Positions 1 to 6,424 are shown, numbered from the stretch's first letter. The stretch: DNA of 10,115 nucleotides from UBA1038 sp964480995 (GCA_964480995.1 CAYZRZ010000081.1:1-10115); one strand, 5' to 3'. Notes: generated by a model from the sequence alone, not told the origin. A program made the numbers and translations.

Positions 1-1043
1 CTTTGCGACTGGACGGTCAGCGCGTCGATGATCTCATCCAAGTCGCCATCCATGATCTCATTAATGCGGTACAGCGTCAGCCCGATGCGGTGATCGGTCA
101 CGCGCCCCTGGGGAAAGTTGTAGGTGCGTATGCGCTCGCTCCGGTCGCCTGTGCCGATCTGCCCGCGACGGTTCTCCGCGTAGACGGCGTGCTGCTGGGC
201 CTTGATCTGTTCATACAGGCGGCTGCGCAGCACCTTCATGGCTTTTTCCTTGTTCTTCAGCTGGCTCTTTTCATCCTGGCAGGTAACTACAAGGCCGCTT
301 GGCATATGGGTGATGCGCACGGCAGAATCGGTTTTATTGATATACTGGCCGCCGTGTCCGCTGGCGCGGTAGGTATCGATGCGCAGGTCATTCGGGTTGA
401 TGTCCACATCCACCTCGTCCGCCTCCGGCAGGACGGCCACGGTCGCGGTGCTGGTGTGGATGCGGCCCTGCGATTCGGTGCTGGGTACACGCTGGATGCG
501 GTGGACACCGCTTTCAAACTTCATGCGGGCGAAAGCGCCGCCCCCTGTGAAGGAAAATACAGCTTCCTTCATGCCCCCCAGTTCCGTCTCATTAAGGCTC
601 ATATAGCTCACCTGAAAACCCCGGCGCTCGGCATAGCGCGTGTACATCCTCAGCAGCAGGGCCCCAAACAGCCCGGCTTCCTCCCCGCCGGCACCCGCGC
701 GGATCTCCATGACCACGTTGCGGTCGTCATCAGGATCCCTGGGGATCAGATACAGCTTGAGCCGATCGCGAAGCTTTCGCTCCCGTTCCTTCAGCTGGGG
801 CAGCTCTTCCTCCGCCATATCAGCGAAATCAGGGCTGTCCGCCAGTTCCTCGGTGGAGGCGATCTCCTCCCGAAGCTTCAGATAGCCGCGCCAGTCCTGC
901 ACCGCCTCTTCAAGCCCTGCGCGCTCCCTCATCAGCTGCTGCCAGCGCGGCAGATCGGCGATCACCTCGTTTTGTGAGCAGGCAACGCCCAGTTCCTCAT
1001 ATCGGGCATCCATCCAGGCAAGCTGATCGTCAAGCGAGGGCAT
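1..1043 (-). CDS. prfA: Peptide chain release factor 1 (3' end cut by window edge)
   Basis: Class I release factor that reads UAA and UAG in the ribosomal A site and triggers hydrolysis of peptidyl-tRNA. The frame is open from ATG at 1043 to the window edge, giving 347 complete codons; RF1 is normally about 355-360 residues, so only some ten residues are missing. Visible signatures are the codon-recognition tripeptide PST (residues 187-189, in RIQRVPSTES), which fits the RF1 PxT type and not the SPF of RF2, and the catalytic loop SGHGGQ with GGQ at 231-233, in the usual place. The start is supported by an AAAGGAAG Shine-Dalgarno site a few bases upstream. The gene starts inside the end of prmC (14-nt overlap), so the two are probably translationally coupled. 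PrmC methylates Gln233 in this family. The frame is easy to miss because its stop codon lies outside the window. Confidence 0.97.
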   Translation of the reverse strand, partial: MPSLDDQLAWMDARYEELGVACSQNEVIADLPRWQQLMRERAGLEEAVQDWRGYLKLREEIASTEELADSPDFADMAEEELPQLKERERKLRDRLKLYLIPRDPDDDRNVVMEIRAGAGGEEAGLFGALLLRMYTRYAERRGFQVSYMSLNETELGGMKEAVFSFTGGGAFARMKFESGVHRIQRVPSTESQGRIHTSTATVAVLPEADEVDVDINPNDLRIDTYRASGHGGQYINKTDSAVRITHMPSGLVVTCQDEKSQLKNKEKAMKVLRSRLYEQIKAQQHAVYAENRRGQIGTGDRSERIRTYNFPQGRVTDHRIGLTLYRINEIMDGDLDEIIDALTVQSQ

Positions 1044-1875
1044 GTGCTTCCTTTCTTCGGGCCGCCACAGCGCGGGGCAGCCCTGCCATGTCATCATATA
1101 CGCGGATATCTTCAAAGCTGTCTGTCAGCAGGGCAGCCACATCCTCTGCCTGCCCATCGCCTGTTTCAAGCAACATATGGCCTCCAGGGACCAGGTACAA
1201 AGGAGCCTCTTTAGCCAAACGGCGGTAAAAGTCAAGCCCGTCTTCCCCGCCATCCAGCGCCATATCCGGCTCGAAGCGCACTTCCTCCTGCAAAAGGGGA
1301 AGATCCCCGCTTTTGATATAGGGGGGGTTGCAACAGATCATATCATAGCATGTCCCGGTACAGGGAGAAAACAGGTCGCCCTGGAGAAAATTTACATTCG
1401 CGCCGTGCAGCGCGGCGTTATCGCGGGCCAGGGCCAATGCCCGGGGCGACAGATCCGCCGCGTCCACCTGAGCGCCCGGAACGGACAGCGCCAGCGTCAC
1501 CGCCAATATGCCCGAGCCTGTACACAGGTCCAGCGCCCGCCCGCCGGGGCGCAGGCGCGAAAGCGCCAGCCCTGCCAGCAGCTCCGTATCGTTGCGGGGG
1601 ATCAGCGCGCCCGGACGCGCCAGAAAACGGCGGCCCATAAAATCCGTTTCACCCAGGATGTACTGCAGCGGCTCGCGGGTCAGGCGGCGGGTAAGCAGGG
1701 CTTCAAAGGCTTCCTCCTGCCGCGCGGTCAGGGGCAGGCCGCCCAGCGCCAGCGTCTGCAGCCTGCCCGTCCCCAGCACGCTGCCAAGCAGCCAGGCGGC
1801 GTCGATCTCCGCGTCCGGCACATGGGCTTCCTCCAGCCGCAGGCGGGCCTGACGCAGGCATTCTCTCGCCGTCAC
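1030..1875 (-). CDS. prmC: Release factor glutamine methyltransferase PrmC (HemK)
   Basis: SAM-dependent N5-glutamine methyltransferase acting on the GGQ glutamine of peptide release factors in the cytoplasm. The protein is 281 aa, the normal size. An N-terminal helical substrate-binding domain (about 1-85) is followed by a Rossmann-type methyltransferase domain with the SAM-binding LDLCTGSG (115-122) and the family-defining NPPY catalytic motif (183-186). The conserved IPRPETE-type motif appears as IPRNDTE (92-98), a mild variant. The start is GTG at 1875, forming a GTGA overlap with the stop of the DUF1385 gene; the Shine-Dalgarno site is weak, which suggests translation by coupling. Its 3' end overlaps the start of prfA, its substrate. 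In Clostridia the order prmC-prfA downstream of rpmE and DUF1385 is common. Confidence 0.96.
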   Translation of the reverse strand: MTARECLRQARLRLEEAHVPDAEIDAAWLLGSVLGTGRLQTLALGGLPLTARQEEAFEALLTRRLTREPLQYILGETDFMGRRFLARPGALIPRNDTELLAGLALSRLRPGGRALDLCTGSGILAVTLALSVPGAQVDAADLSPRALALARDNAALHGANVNFLQGDLFSPCTGTCYDMICCNPPYIKSGDLPLLQEEVRFEPDMALDGGEDGLDFYRRLAKEAPLYLVPGGHMLLETGDGQAEDVAALLTDSFEDIRVYDDMAGLPRAVAARRKEAHALA

Positions 1876-2894
1876 TGCAGGGCTGGCTTCGCCTTCTTGA
1901 TCAGGGCATAGCCTTCTCCGGTGCGCTCGCCCTGGGGCAAGCCGTCCAGCGCCGCGTTCATGGAGGCGATGGCCACTTCCAGCATCTCCAGGCTGGGCTC
2001 GCGCGTGGTCAGCCGCTGCAGCTGCATGCCCGGCCAGCGAAGCGCGCGGGCGAAGGGGCTCTGCGCGTGAGCCAGGCCCTTGAGTATCTCATAGCTGATG
2101 CCGGCCACCAGAGGCAGCAGCAGCAGGCGGGAGAGAATGCGCAGGAAATAAGCCCCGCCCAGGTCCAGCCCAAGCAGGCCGAGCGCCAGCTCATCCATGA
2201 CGGAGAAAAACAAAATGGAAAACACAAAGGTAATCAAGAGGAAGCTGGTGCCGCAGCGGGGGTGCAGGCAGGAAAACTTCTGCGCGTTTTCGGGCGTCAA
2301 TTCCACCTCCGCCTCATGGGCGTAGACGGTCTTGTGTTCCGCGCCGTGGTACTGGAATGTCTTTTTCATCTCCGGGATCATCCCGCAGAAGATCAGATAG
2401 CCGACCAGCAGCACGATGCGGATCAGCCCGCTGATCAGGTTGACCGAAAGCAGCGACCAGCCGGCGCCCCGCAGCGCTTTAGCGGGGATGTTGGGCAGCA
2501 GTACGAACAGGCCGGCCGACAGCGCCAGGGCAAGCACCATCGCTACGCCCATGATCACCTTATCCACACCTTTGCCCAGCTTCTTCGCCAGCCATTTTTC
2601 AAAGCGCGAGGGTTCCTCGTCCAGCATGCCGCTCATCTGTCCGGAGGAAGAGAGCACCTCCATGCCCAGGCGCATCATCATCACCATGTTGACAGCGCCC
2701 CGGATCATGGGCAAGCCCATCCATTTATGCTTTTTGGCTGGCGATACATAGGCATCCCGCTTGATCACGATATCGCCGTCAGGCTTTCTGACCGCGACCG
2801 CGATGTGATCGGGCGCCTTCATCATCACCCCGTCCAGCACTGCCTGCCCGCCGATATCGGGCTTTTTAGCCGATTGGTTTTCATTGATTGACAT
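1872..2894 (-). CDS. DUF1385 family integral membrane protein (YqhQ-like)
   Basis: A 340-aa membrane protein of unknown biochemical role, recognised by three family motifs: GGQAVLDGVMM near the N-terminus (15-25), YHGAEHK (182-188) and CLHPRCGTSF (209-218). Hydrophobic segments lie at roughly 113-133, 147-175, 216-235 and 250-270, so it should sit in the cytoplasmic membrane. The conserved His/Cys residues around 183-213 could bind a metal, but this is inference. The start ATG at 2894 has an AAGGAGG Shine-Dalgarno site about 12 bases upstream, slightly far but strong. It lies between rpmE and prmC, its usual place in Clostridia, and ends in a GTGA overlap with prmC. The constant linkage to translation genes is known but unexplained. 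Confidence 0.93.
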   Translation of the reverse strand: MSINENQSAKKPDIGGQAVLDGVMMKAPDHIAVAVRKPDGDIVIKRDAYVSPAKKHKWMGLPMIRGAVNMVMMMRLGMEVLSSSGQMSGMLDEEPSRFEKWLAKKLGKGVDKVIMGVAMVLALALSAGLFVLLPNIPAKALRGAGWSLLSVNLISGLIRIVLLVGYLIFCGMIPEMKKTFQYHGAEHKTVYAHEAEVELTPENAQKFSCLHPRCGTSFLLITFVFSILFFSVMDELALGLLGLDLGGAYFLRILSRLLLLPLVAGISYEILKGLAHAQSPFARALRWPGMQLQRLTTREPSLEMLEVAIASMNAALDGLPQGERTGEGYALIKKAKPALQ

Positions 2895-2931
2895 GTGGGC
2901 CTTGATCCTCCTTCAAACATCATATAACGAA

Positions 2932-2967
2932 GGGCAGACCCCGCTGCTGCTGCCGCGCTGTCTGCCC
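2932..2967 (-). terminator. Hairpin between rpmE and DUF1385 (attenuator or weak terminator)
   Basis: A perfect 8-bp inverted repeat, GGGCAGAC at 2932-2939 and GTCTGCCC at 2960-2967, with a 20-base GC-rich loop, in the 90-base gap after the rpmE stop. On the minus strand the stem is followed by TTCGTTATAT and not by a clean U-run, so complete termination is doubtful. It may lower read-through from the heavily needed rpmE into the downstream genes, or stabilise the rpmE mRNA 3' end. No promoter was recognised between the hairpin and the DUF1385 start. Confidence 0.45.
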
Positions 2968-2984
2968 GTAAGGTACGTTTTCGA

Positions 2985-3182
2985 TCAAATGCCGTAGCGC
3001 TTCTTGAAGCGGTCTACGCGGCCACCTGTATCCACCAGCTTCTGCTTGCCGGTATAGAAGGGATGGCACTTGGAGCAGATATCGACCCGCATCTCCTTCT
3101 TAATGGAGCCGGTTTCGAAGGTTTCCCCGCATACGCAGCGGACGACCGCCTTGCCGTACTTGGGATGGATGTCCTTCTTCAT
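2985..3182 (-). CDS. rpmE: 50S ribosomal protein L31 (zinc-binding type)
   Basis: Small ribosomal protein (65 aa) of the large subunit that helps bridge the subunits. The sequence opens with MKKDIHPKYG and carries C16-x-C18 and C36-x-x-C39, the zinc-binding 'C+' form of L31, which in many Firmicutes is the zinc-replete paralogue. The start at 3182 is chosen because a strong GAGGTGA Shine-Dalgarno site lies about 8 bases upstream and MKKDIHP is the family's N-terminus. An in-frame ATG at 3233 would add 17 residues that do not belong to L31 and lie in the leader dyad. A candidate promoter lies at 3248-3276. The usual upstream neighbour in Clostridia, rho, is absent here; a decayed trkA-trkH locus is present instead. 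Confidence 0.97.
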   Translation of the reverse strand: MKKDIHPKYGKAVVRCVCGETFETGSIKKEMRVDICSKCHPFYTGKQKLVDTGGRVDRFKKRYGI

Positions 3183-3203
3183 CAGTAAATCACCTCTTTT
3201 GCG

Positions 3204-3249
3204 CTGCATTTCGGATTCATGGCGCGCGACCATGAGCCGTGAAATGCAG
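3204..3249 (-). promoter_or_regulatory. Large dyad in the rpmE promoter/leader (operator or L31 leader RNA candidate)
   Basis: The outer arms CTGCATTTC (3204-3212) and GAAATGCAG (3241-3249) are a perfect 9-bp inverted repeat. Inside, TCATGG (3217-3222) and CCATGA (3230-3235) form a second perfect 6-bp stem with a 7-base loop. Together they make a two-tier hairpin just upstream of the rpmE Shine-Dalgarno site. Autoregulatory L31 leader RNAs are known in several bacterial groups, so a leader is one reading. However, the right outer arm overlaps the -10 box (3248-3253) and the predicted start of transcription, so that arm would be only partly transcribed. A protein operator is therefore an equally good reading. 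Confidence 0.45.
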
Positions 3250-3276
3250 TATAACAGGATGTCAAGGATGGCGCAA
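3248..3276 (-). promoter_or_regulatory. Candidate sigma-A promoter of rpmE
   Basis: Reading on the minus strand, a -35 box TTGCGC (3276-3271), a 17-base spacer and a -10 box TATACT (3253-3248) preceded by TGT, i.e. an extended -10. Transcription would begin near 3241, leaving a leader of about 60 bases before the rpmE start at 3182. A better-looking TTGACA (3265-3260) lies only 6 bases from this -10 and has no -10 box at its own correct distance. Confidence 0.6.
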
Positions 3277-3299
3277 GCATTTTTTATACAGCCTGCCGA

Positions 3300-3335
3300 T
3301 CAATTTCCGTGGAAAATGACCTTAACTTCCATCAT
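3300..3335 (-). CDS. Very short ORF with a strong ribosome binding site (possible gene remnant)
   Basis: Eleven codons, MMEVKVIFHGN, preceded by AAGGAG five bases before the second ATG. The ribosome site is as good as that of any real gene here, yet the frame stops almost at once. The frame is the same as that of the trkH remnant, so it may simply be its tail. It could also be the first codons of a gene lost in a deletion, or a chance match. No function can be assigned. It lies just upstream of the rpmE promoter. Confidence 0.15.
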   Translation of the reverse strand: MMEVKVIFHGN

Positions 3336-3388
3336 ATCTCCTTGACGCGTCTCACGCGCTTTCCCGGCCGGTGCCGCTCCCCGCCATT

Positions 3389-3409
3389 TCGCATTACGCA
3401 TTCCGCATT
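3389..3409. repeat. Three tandem NCGCATT heptamers at the trkH break
   Basis: TCGCATT, ACGCATT and CCGCATT follow each other directly, differing only at the first base. Next to them GCATTT-TTC-AAATGC (3405-3419) is a perfect 6-bp inverted repeat. The repeat begins exactly where the trkH reading frame stops resembling TrkH. Arrays of this look occur between genes in various bacteria and may be the footprint of a small dispersed repeat element; that link is an inference. Confidence 0.6.
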
Positions 3410-3530
3410 TTTCAAATGCTTCGTCAGACTCCGGGTAGATCATGGAAATGAGCAGGGAGGGCAGCATGCAGGCGGCTTCCACCAGCAGCAGGTTGCCGAC
3501 GCTTCTGCCGATCATCCTGTAGTTCACAGT

Positions 3531-4514
3531 CTATTCCTCCGAAGAAACCATCTCGTTCAAATCAAACAGGATGGTATCATAGGCGATCAGGTATTCCTCA
3601 TCCCTGCCCGTCACCGATATAAAGGCGCTCATGTTTTCCAGGTTTTCGGAGTGCAGCACGCTCTCCTCCGACGCGTCCCCGTGAATGATCAGGGCATCCG
3701 GCAGCAGCTCCGTCAGCTCGATGCAGCGATGCTCATCGATCTCGATGATCTTGACGCCGACCTCCATCTCCTCGAGGAATTTGGCCAGATAGTAGGCGAT
3801 GCGGCCGCCGCCCATCACCATCACGTTTTTGATCTTCTGCGCATGCACGCCCGAACGCCTGAAAAACCGGATCACCTTGGAGGGGCGGCCGACAATATAG
3901 AGGAGATCGCCCTCGCGCATCACAAAATCGCCCCGGGGGATGATCACCGTTTCACCGCGCAGCACGCCGCCGATCAGGATGGGCAGCGATCCGCGCCCGG
4001 TCATCTCCTTAAGGCTCATGCCCGCGATGGGCATATCGCGGGTCACCTTCATTTCCATCATCACCACTCGGCCTTCGGCAAACACCTCAATATTGGCGGC
4101 GGAAGGAAACTCAAGCAGCCTGGCGATCTCCCCCGCGACAGCCTGCTCGGGGTTGATGACCGTATCAAGGTCAAGGTCCATTTTCAGCCGGGAGAGCTCG
4201 TCGGCATACTCCGGGTCACGGATACGGGCGATGGTATGCTTAGCCCCCAGCTTTTTCGCTGTCAGGCAGCAGATCATATTCATCTCATCGCTGTTGGTCG
4301 CGGCGATCAGAATATCCGCCTCCTGCACCCCTGCCTCCAGCAGGACGCTTGTACTCAAGCCGTTGCCCTTGATACACATGACGTCCAGACGGCCATCCGC
4401 CTTGCGCAGCGCCTCCGGGTTCTTATCGATAATCGTCACATCATTATCTTCTCGGGAAAGGTTTTCAGCCAGGTTGAAGCCCAGCTTGCCATCTCCAATA
4501 ATAATGACCTTCAT
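3531..4514 (-). CDS. trkA: Trk potassium uptake regulator TrkA, with apparent internal deletion near the C-terminus
   Basis: Cytoplasmic NAD-binding gating subunit of the Trk K+ uptake system. The protein is 327 aa, starting MKVIIIGDGKLG at 4514 with a GGAG site just upstream; the frame is open 35 codons further (to 4619) but that part overlaps the promoter. RCK_N1 spans about 1-120 (nucleotide loop GDGKLG 7-12, acidic D30), RCK_C1 about 140-215, and RCK_N2 begins at about 229 (GGGRIA 235-240, acidic residues 258-260). After SVTGRDEE (300-307), where TrkA normally continues through RCK_C2 to about 450 residues, the protein passes straight to ILFDLNEMVSSEE, which resembles the usual final residues of TrkA. 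This looks like an in-frame loss of some 120-130 codons. The trkH gene after it is also broken, so the locus is probably non-functional. Confidence 0.9.
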   Translation of the reverse strand: MKVIIIGDGKLGFNLAENLSREDNDVTIIDKNPEALRKADGRLDVMCIKGNGLSTSVLLEAGVQEADILIAATNSDEMNMICCLTAKKLGAKHTIARIRDPEYADELSRLKMDLDLDTVINPEQAVAGEIARLLEFPSAANIEVFAEGRVVMMEMKVTRDMPIAGMSLKEMTGRGSLPILIGGVLRGETVIIPRGDFVMREGDLLYIVGRPSKVIRFFRRSGVHAQKIKNVMVMGGGRIAYYLAKFLEEMEVGVKIIEIDEHRCIELTELLPDALIIHGDASEESVLHSENLENMSAFISVTGRDEEYLIAYDTILFDLNEMVSSEE

Positions 4515-4594
4515 TCTTTTCTCCAAATAATTCACTGCGGCAACGCGCCCCATCAACGCAATTCGCGGCAAATAAAACAGCGCCTGCGGATATG

Positions 4595-4624
4595 AATGTA
4601 TCATGAAGGGAGAAAACAAGTCAA
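4595..4624 (-). promoter_or_regulatory. Candidate promoter of trkA
   Basis: On the minus strand, -35 TTGACT (4624-4619), an 18-base spacer and -10 TACATT (4600-4595) preceded by TGA, an extended -10 that offsets the imperfect hexamer. Transcription would start near 4588, leaving a leader of about 75 bases to the trkA ATG at 4514. This also argues against the longer upstream start at 4619, which would lie within the promoter. Confidence 0.45.
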
Positions 4625-4753
4625 TCAGCCGGGCTGCAGCGACCGCAATCTGCGCAAACCGCCCCGGCGGCTGGTTGCTTTTTGGATCAGACGGGTAAAA
4701 TAGAAGCAGCGGACGATGAATGGAACTGCCAGCCGCGAAAGGAAGTTTTGTAT

Positions 4754-5401
4754 ATGATGGTCATCGATATCTGGTCGGACATGGTGTGTCCCTTCTGCTA
4801 CATCGGCAAGCGCCGCCTTGAAAAGGCCCTGTCCCTCTTTGATGGGGCGGATGAGGTCAGCCTGCGCTTCCGCAGCTTTCAGCTGGACCCCGGCGGCGAG
4901 AGCTACGAGGGCCGGGATCTGCATGCTTCTCTGGCCGAAAAGTATGGCCTGAGCTACGACCAGGCACGCCGCATGAACCTGAGCCTCGCGCGCCAGGCCA
5001 AAGACGACGGCCTGGATTATCACATGGACAGCGCCATCCCCGCCCGCACGCTGGACGCGCACCGCCTGTGCCACTGGGCCGGGGAGCAGGGAAAACAGGC
5101 TGAGATGGAAGAGCGGATCATGAAGGCCTATTTTACAGACTCCCTGAACATCGCGGACCGCGCCATCCTGGCCCGTTTGGCCGGGGAAATCGGCCTGGAT
5201 GAAGAGGCAGCCCTCAGTATTCTGGCAAGTGACCGCTATGCGGGCGAGGTCCGCCGGGATCAGGAGGAGGCCGCTAAGCTGGGCATTCAGGGCGTCCCTC
5301 ACTTTATCATCAACGGCCGCCGGCAGGTGTCCGGCGCGCAACCGGTAGAGGTATTCCTGCAGGAACTGAGAAAGGCCAAGGCCGACAGCAGCCGCGCGTA
5401 A
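4754..5401 (+). CDS. DsbA family oxidoreductase, FrnE-like
   Basis: Thioredoxin-fold protein of the DsbA/FrnE/2-hydroxychromene-2-carboxylate isomerase superfamily; 215 aa. It opens with MMVIDIWSDMVCPFCYIGKRRL, with the CPFC redox pair at 12-15, the typical alpha-helical insertion in the middle, and the cis-proline loop GIQGVPHFIING (V181-P182) near the end. There is no signal peptide, so it is cytoplasmic and more like FrnE, a thiol-disulphide oxidoreductase linked to stress and polyketide functions, than exported DsbA. The start at 4754 is preferred because AAAGGAAG lies eight bases upstream; the frame is open to 4682 but that extension has no ribosome site or family resemblance. It is the only plus-strand gene, divergent from trkA and convergent with ppk2. 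The substrate is unknown. No strong promoter was found upstream. Confidence 0.9.
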   Translation: MMVIDIWSDMVCPFCYIGKRRLEKALSLFDGADEVSLRFRSFQLDPGGESYEGRDLHASLAEKYGLSYDQARRMNLSLARQAKDDGLDYHMDSAIPARTLDAHRLCHWAGEQGKQAEMEERIMKAYFTDSLNIADRAILARLAGEIGLDEEAALSILASDRYAGEVRRDQEEAAKLGIQGVPHFIINGRRQVSGAQPVEVFLQELRKAKADSSRA

Positions 5402-5454
5402 AATCGGCATCAGCATTATGCTGCTTATCCATCCTTCAAGGCGGCAAAAACTTG

Positions 5455-5489
5455 AAAAGGCAGCGATTCGGTCCATTCGTTGCCTTTTT
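5455..5489. terminator. Bidirectional rho-independent terminator
   Basis: AAAAGGCAGCGA (5455-5466) pairs with TCGTTGCCTTTT (5477-5488), a 12-bp stem with one G-U pair and a 10-base loop. The A-run on one side and T-run on the other let it work in both directions. It sits between the convergent ends of the FrnE-like gene (stop at 5401) and ppk2 (stop at 5502), as expected for a shared terminator. Confidence 0.85.
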
Positions 5490-5501
5490 ACGTCTATCTC
5501 T

Positions 5502-6389
5502 TTATTCTTTTTCCGCTTCTTTCCCGTCAGCTTCCAATATTTCCCTGCACTCCGCCAGCATGGCCTTTTCCTGATCGGAAAGCTCGGGAAACTGCGGGTC
5601 GATCCCCCGGAGCGCGTCCAGCACGATCTCGCTGACCAGGTAGCGGGCAAACCACTTTCTATCCGCCGGCACCACATACCAGGGCGCTTCAGGCGTGGAG
5701 GTGTGGTTCAGCAGGTGCTCATAGGCTTCGCGGTACTGTTCCCAGTAGCGGCGCTCATCGATATCGCCGGAATTGAATTTCCAGTTTTTATCCGGCTGAT
5801 TGATGCGCTCAAGCAACCGCTCCCGCTGCTCTTCTTTGGATACATGCAAAAATATCTTGACCACCTTGATGCCGTTTTCGCCCAGATACCGTTCAAAATC
5901 CCTGATCTGGCGGTAACGCTTTTCCCAGATCTCAGGCGTGACCAGTTCCTGGGGCAGCTGCGACCCGCTGACCAGGTCGTGCACGCGCGCCACGATCACA
6001 TCCTCATAATGGGAACGGTTGAAGATGCCGATCTCCCCGCGCCGGGGCAGCGCCTTGCTGATGCGCCAGAGATAATCATGGTCCATCTCCTCGCTGGACG
6101 GTACCTTGAAACTCGTCACCTGTGTGCCCTGGGGGTTCAGGCCGCTCATGACATGCTTGATGGTGCCATCCTTGCCCGCCGCGTCCATCGCCTGCAGAAC
6201 GATCAGCAGACCATGCCTGTTCTGGGCGTACAGCTTCTCCTGCAAGGCCGCGATCTTGCGGATATTATCCGGCATCTTTTCATTGATGGCCTTTTTCTTA
6301 TTGAGATCATCCCCGCCCTGGGTGGGGAAATCCTTCAGATGGACCTTCTCCTCCCCCTTGACCGAAAACCCTTTGATATCAAGCGGCAT
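5502..6389 (-). CDS. Polyphosphate kinase 2 family protein (polyphosphate:nucleotide phosphotransferase)
   Basis: Cytoplasmic enzyme moving phosphate between inorganic polyphosphate and nucleotides; 295 aa. It has a P-loop kinase-like core with Walker A MDAAGKDGTIKHV (GKDG at about 72-75) and the Walker B/lid region IGIFNRSHYEDV (about 120-131), followed by the conserved DKNWKFNSGDIDER segment. The motif wording resembles PPK2 class III enzymes, which can phosphorylate AMP and ADP, but the class cannot be proved by eye. The start at 6389 is chosen because GAGGAGAGG lies just upstream. An in-frame ATG at 6428 makes an ATGA overlap with the preceding oxidoreductase gene and would add MKGHHHERNEERL, but it has no nearby ribosome site. 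It is the last gene of the sugar-type operon and ends at a strong terminator. Confidence 0.93.
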   Translation of the reverse strand: MPLDIKGFSVKGEEKVHLKDFPTQGGDDLNKKKAINEKMPDNIRKIAALQEKLYAQNRHGLLIVLQAMDAAGKDGTIKHVMSGLNPQGTQVTSFKVPSSEEMDHDYLWRISKALPRRGEIGIFNRSHYEDVIVARVHDLVSGSQLPQELVTPEIWEKRYRQIRDFERYLGENGIKVVKIFLHVSKEEQRERLLERINQPDKNWKFNSGDIDERRYWEQYREAYEHLLNHTSTPEAPWYVVPADRKWFARYLVSEIVLDALRGIDPQFPELSDQEKAMLAECREILEADGKEAEKE

Positions 6390-6424
6390 AAGCCTCTCCT
6401 CATTTCTTTCATGATGATGTCCTT

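Larger units (their letters stand above)
3300..3527 (-). pseudogene. trkH: Truncated TrkH-type potassium transporter, N-terminal remnant
   Basis: The 75-codon frame begins MNYRMIGRSVGNLLLVEAAC and reaches PESDEAF (about residues 1-38), which I recognise as the conserved N-terminus and first membrane segment of the clostridial TrkH subunit. Intact TrkH has about 480 residues with four pore loops, all absent here. After residue 38 the frame runs into unrelated basic sequence encoded by a CGCATT-type repeat and ends at 3300. The start is GTG at 3527 with GGAGG eight bases upstream, embedded in the end of trkA, so the original coupling signals survive. It is a pseudogene, not a small protein: its order after trkA is the standard operon order. 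Identification rests on recalled family pattern, not on an alignment. Confidence 0.7.

Noticed and set aside
3..977. Long plus-strand frame (324 codons) opposite prfA
   Set aside because: It is the mirror of the release factor frame in GC-rich DNA. No known motif, no ribosome site, and the opposite strand has the GGQ and PST motifs.
3183..3233. Longer start for L31 (17 extra residues)
   Set aside because: The extra residues are not part of L31, the good ribosome site is at the shorter start, and the upstream ATG would lie only a few bases from the predicted transcription start.
3260..3265. Perfect TTGACA as the -35 box of the rpmE promoter
   Set aside because: It is only 6 bases from TATACT, and at 17 bases the sequence is TCACGG, which is no -10 box. 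TTGCGC at 3271-3276 has the right spacing.
3309..4595. Long plus-strand frame (428 codons) opposite trkA
   Set aside because: Histidine- and glutamine-rich composition typical of an antisense frame; trkA on the other strand has clear nucleotide-binding motifs.
5411..5423. CAGCAT-T-ATGCTG palindrome after the FrnE-like gene as a second terminator
   Set aside because: The one-base loop cannot form a hairpin of useful stem length and no T-run follows; the terminator at 5455-5489 explains the gap.
4625..5677. Minus-strand frame (350 codons) spanning the FrnE-like gene and the terminator
   Set aside because: It crosses a strong bidirectional terminator and the end of ppk2, and lacks family motifs.
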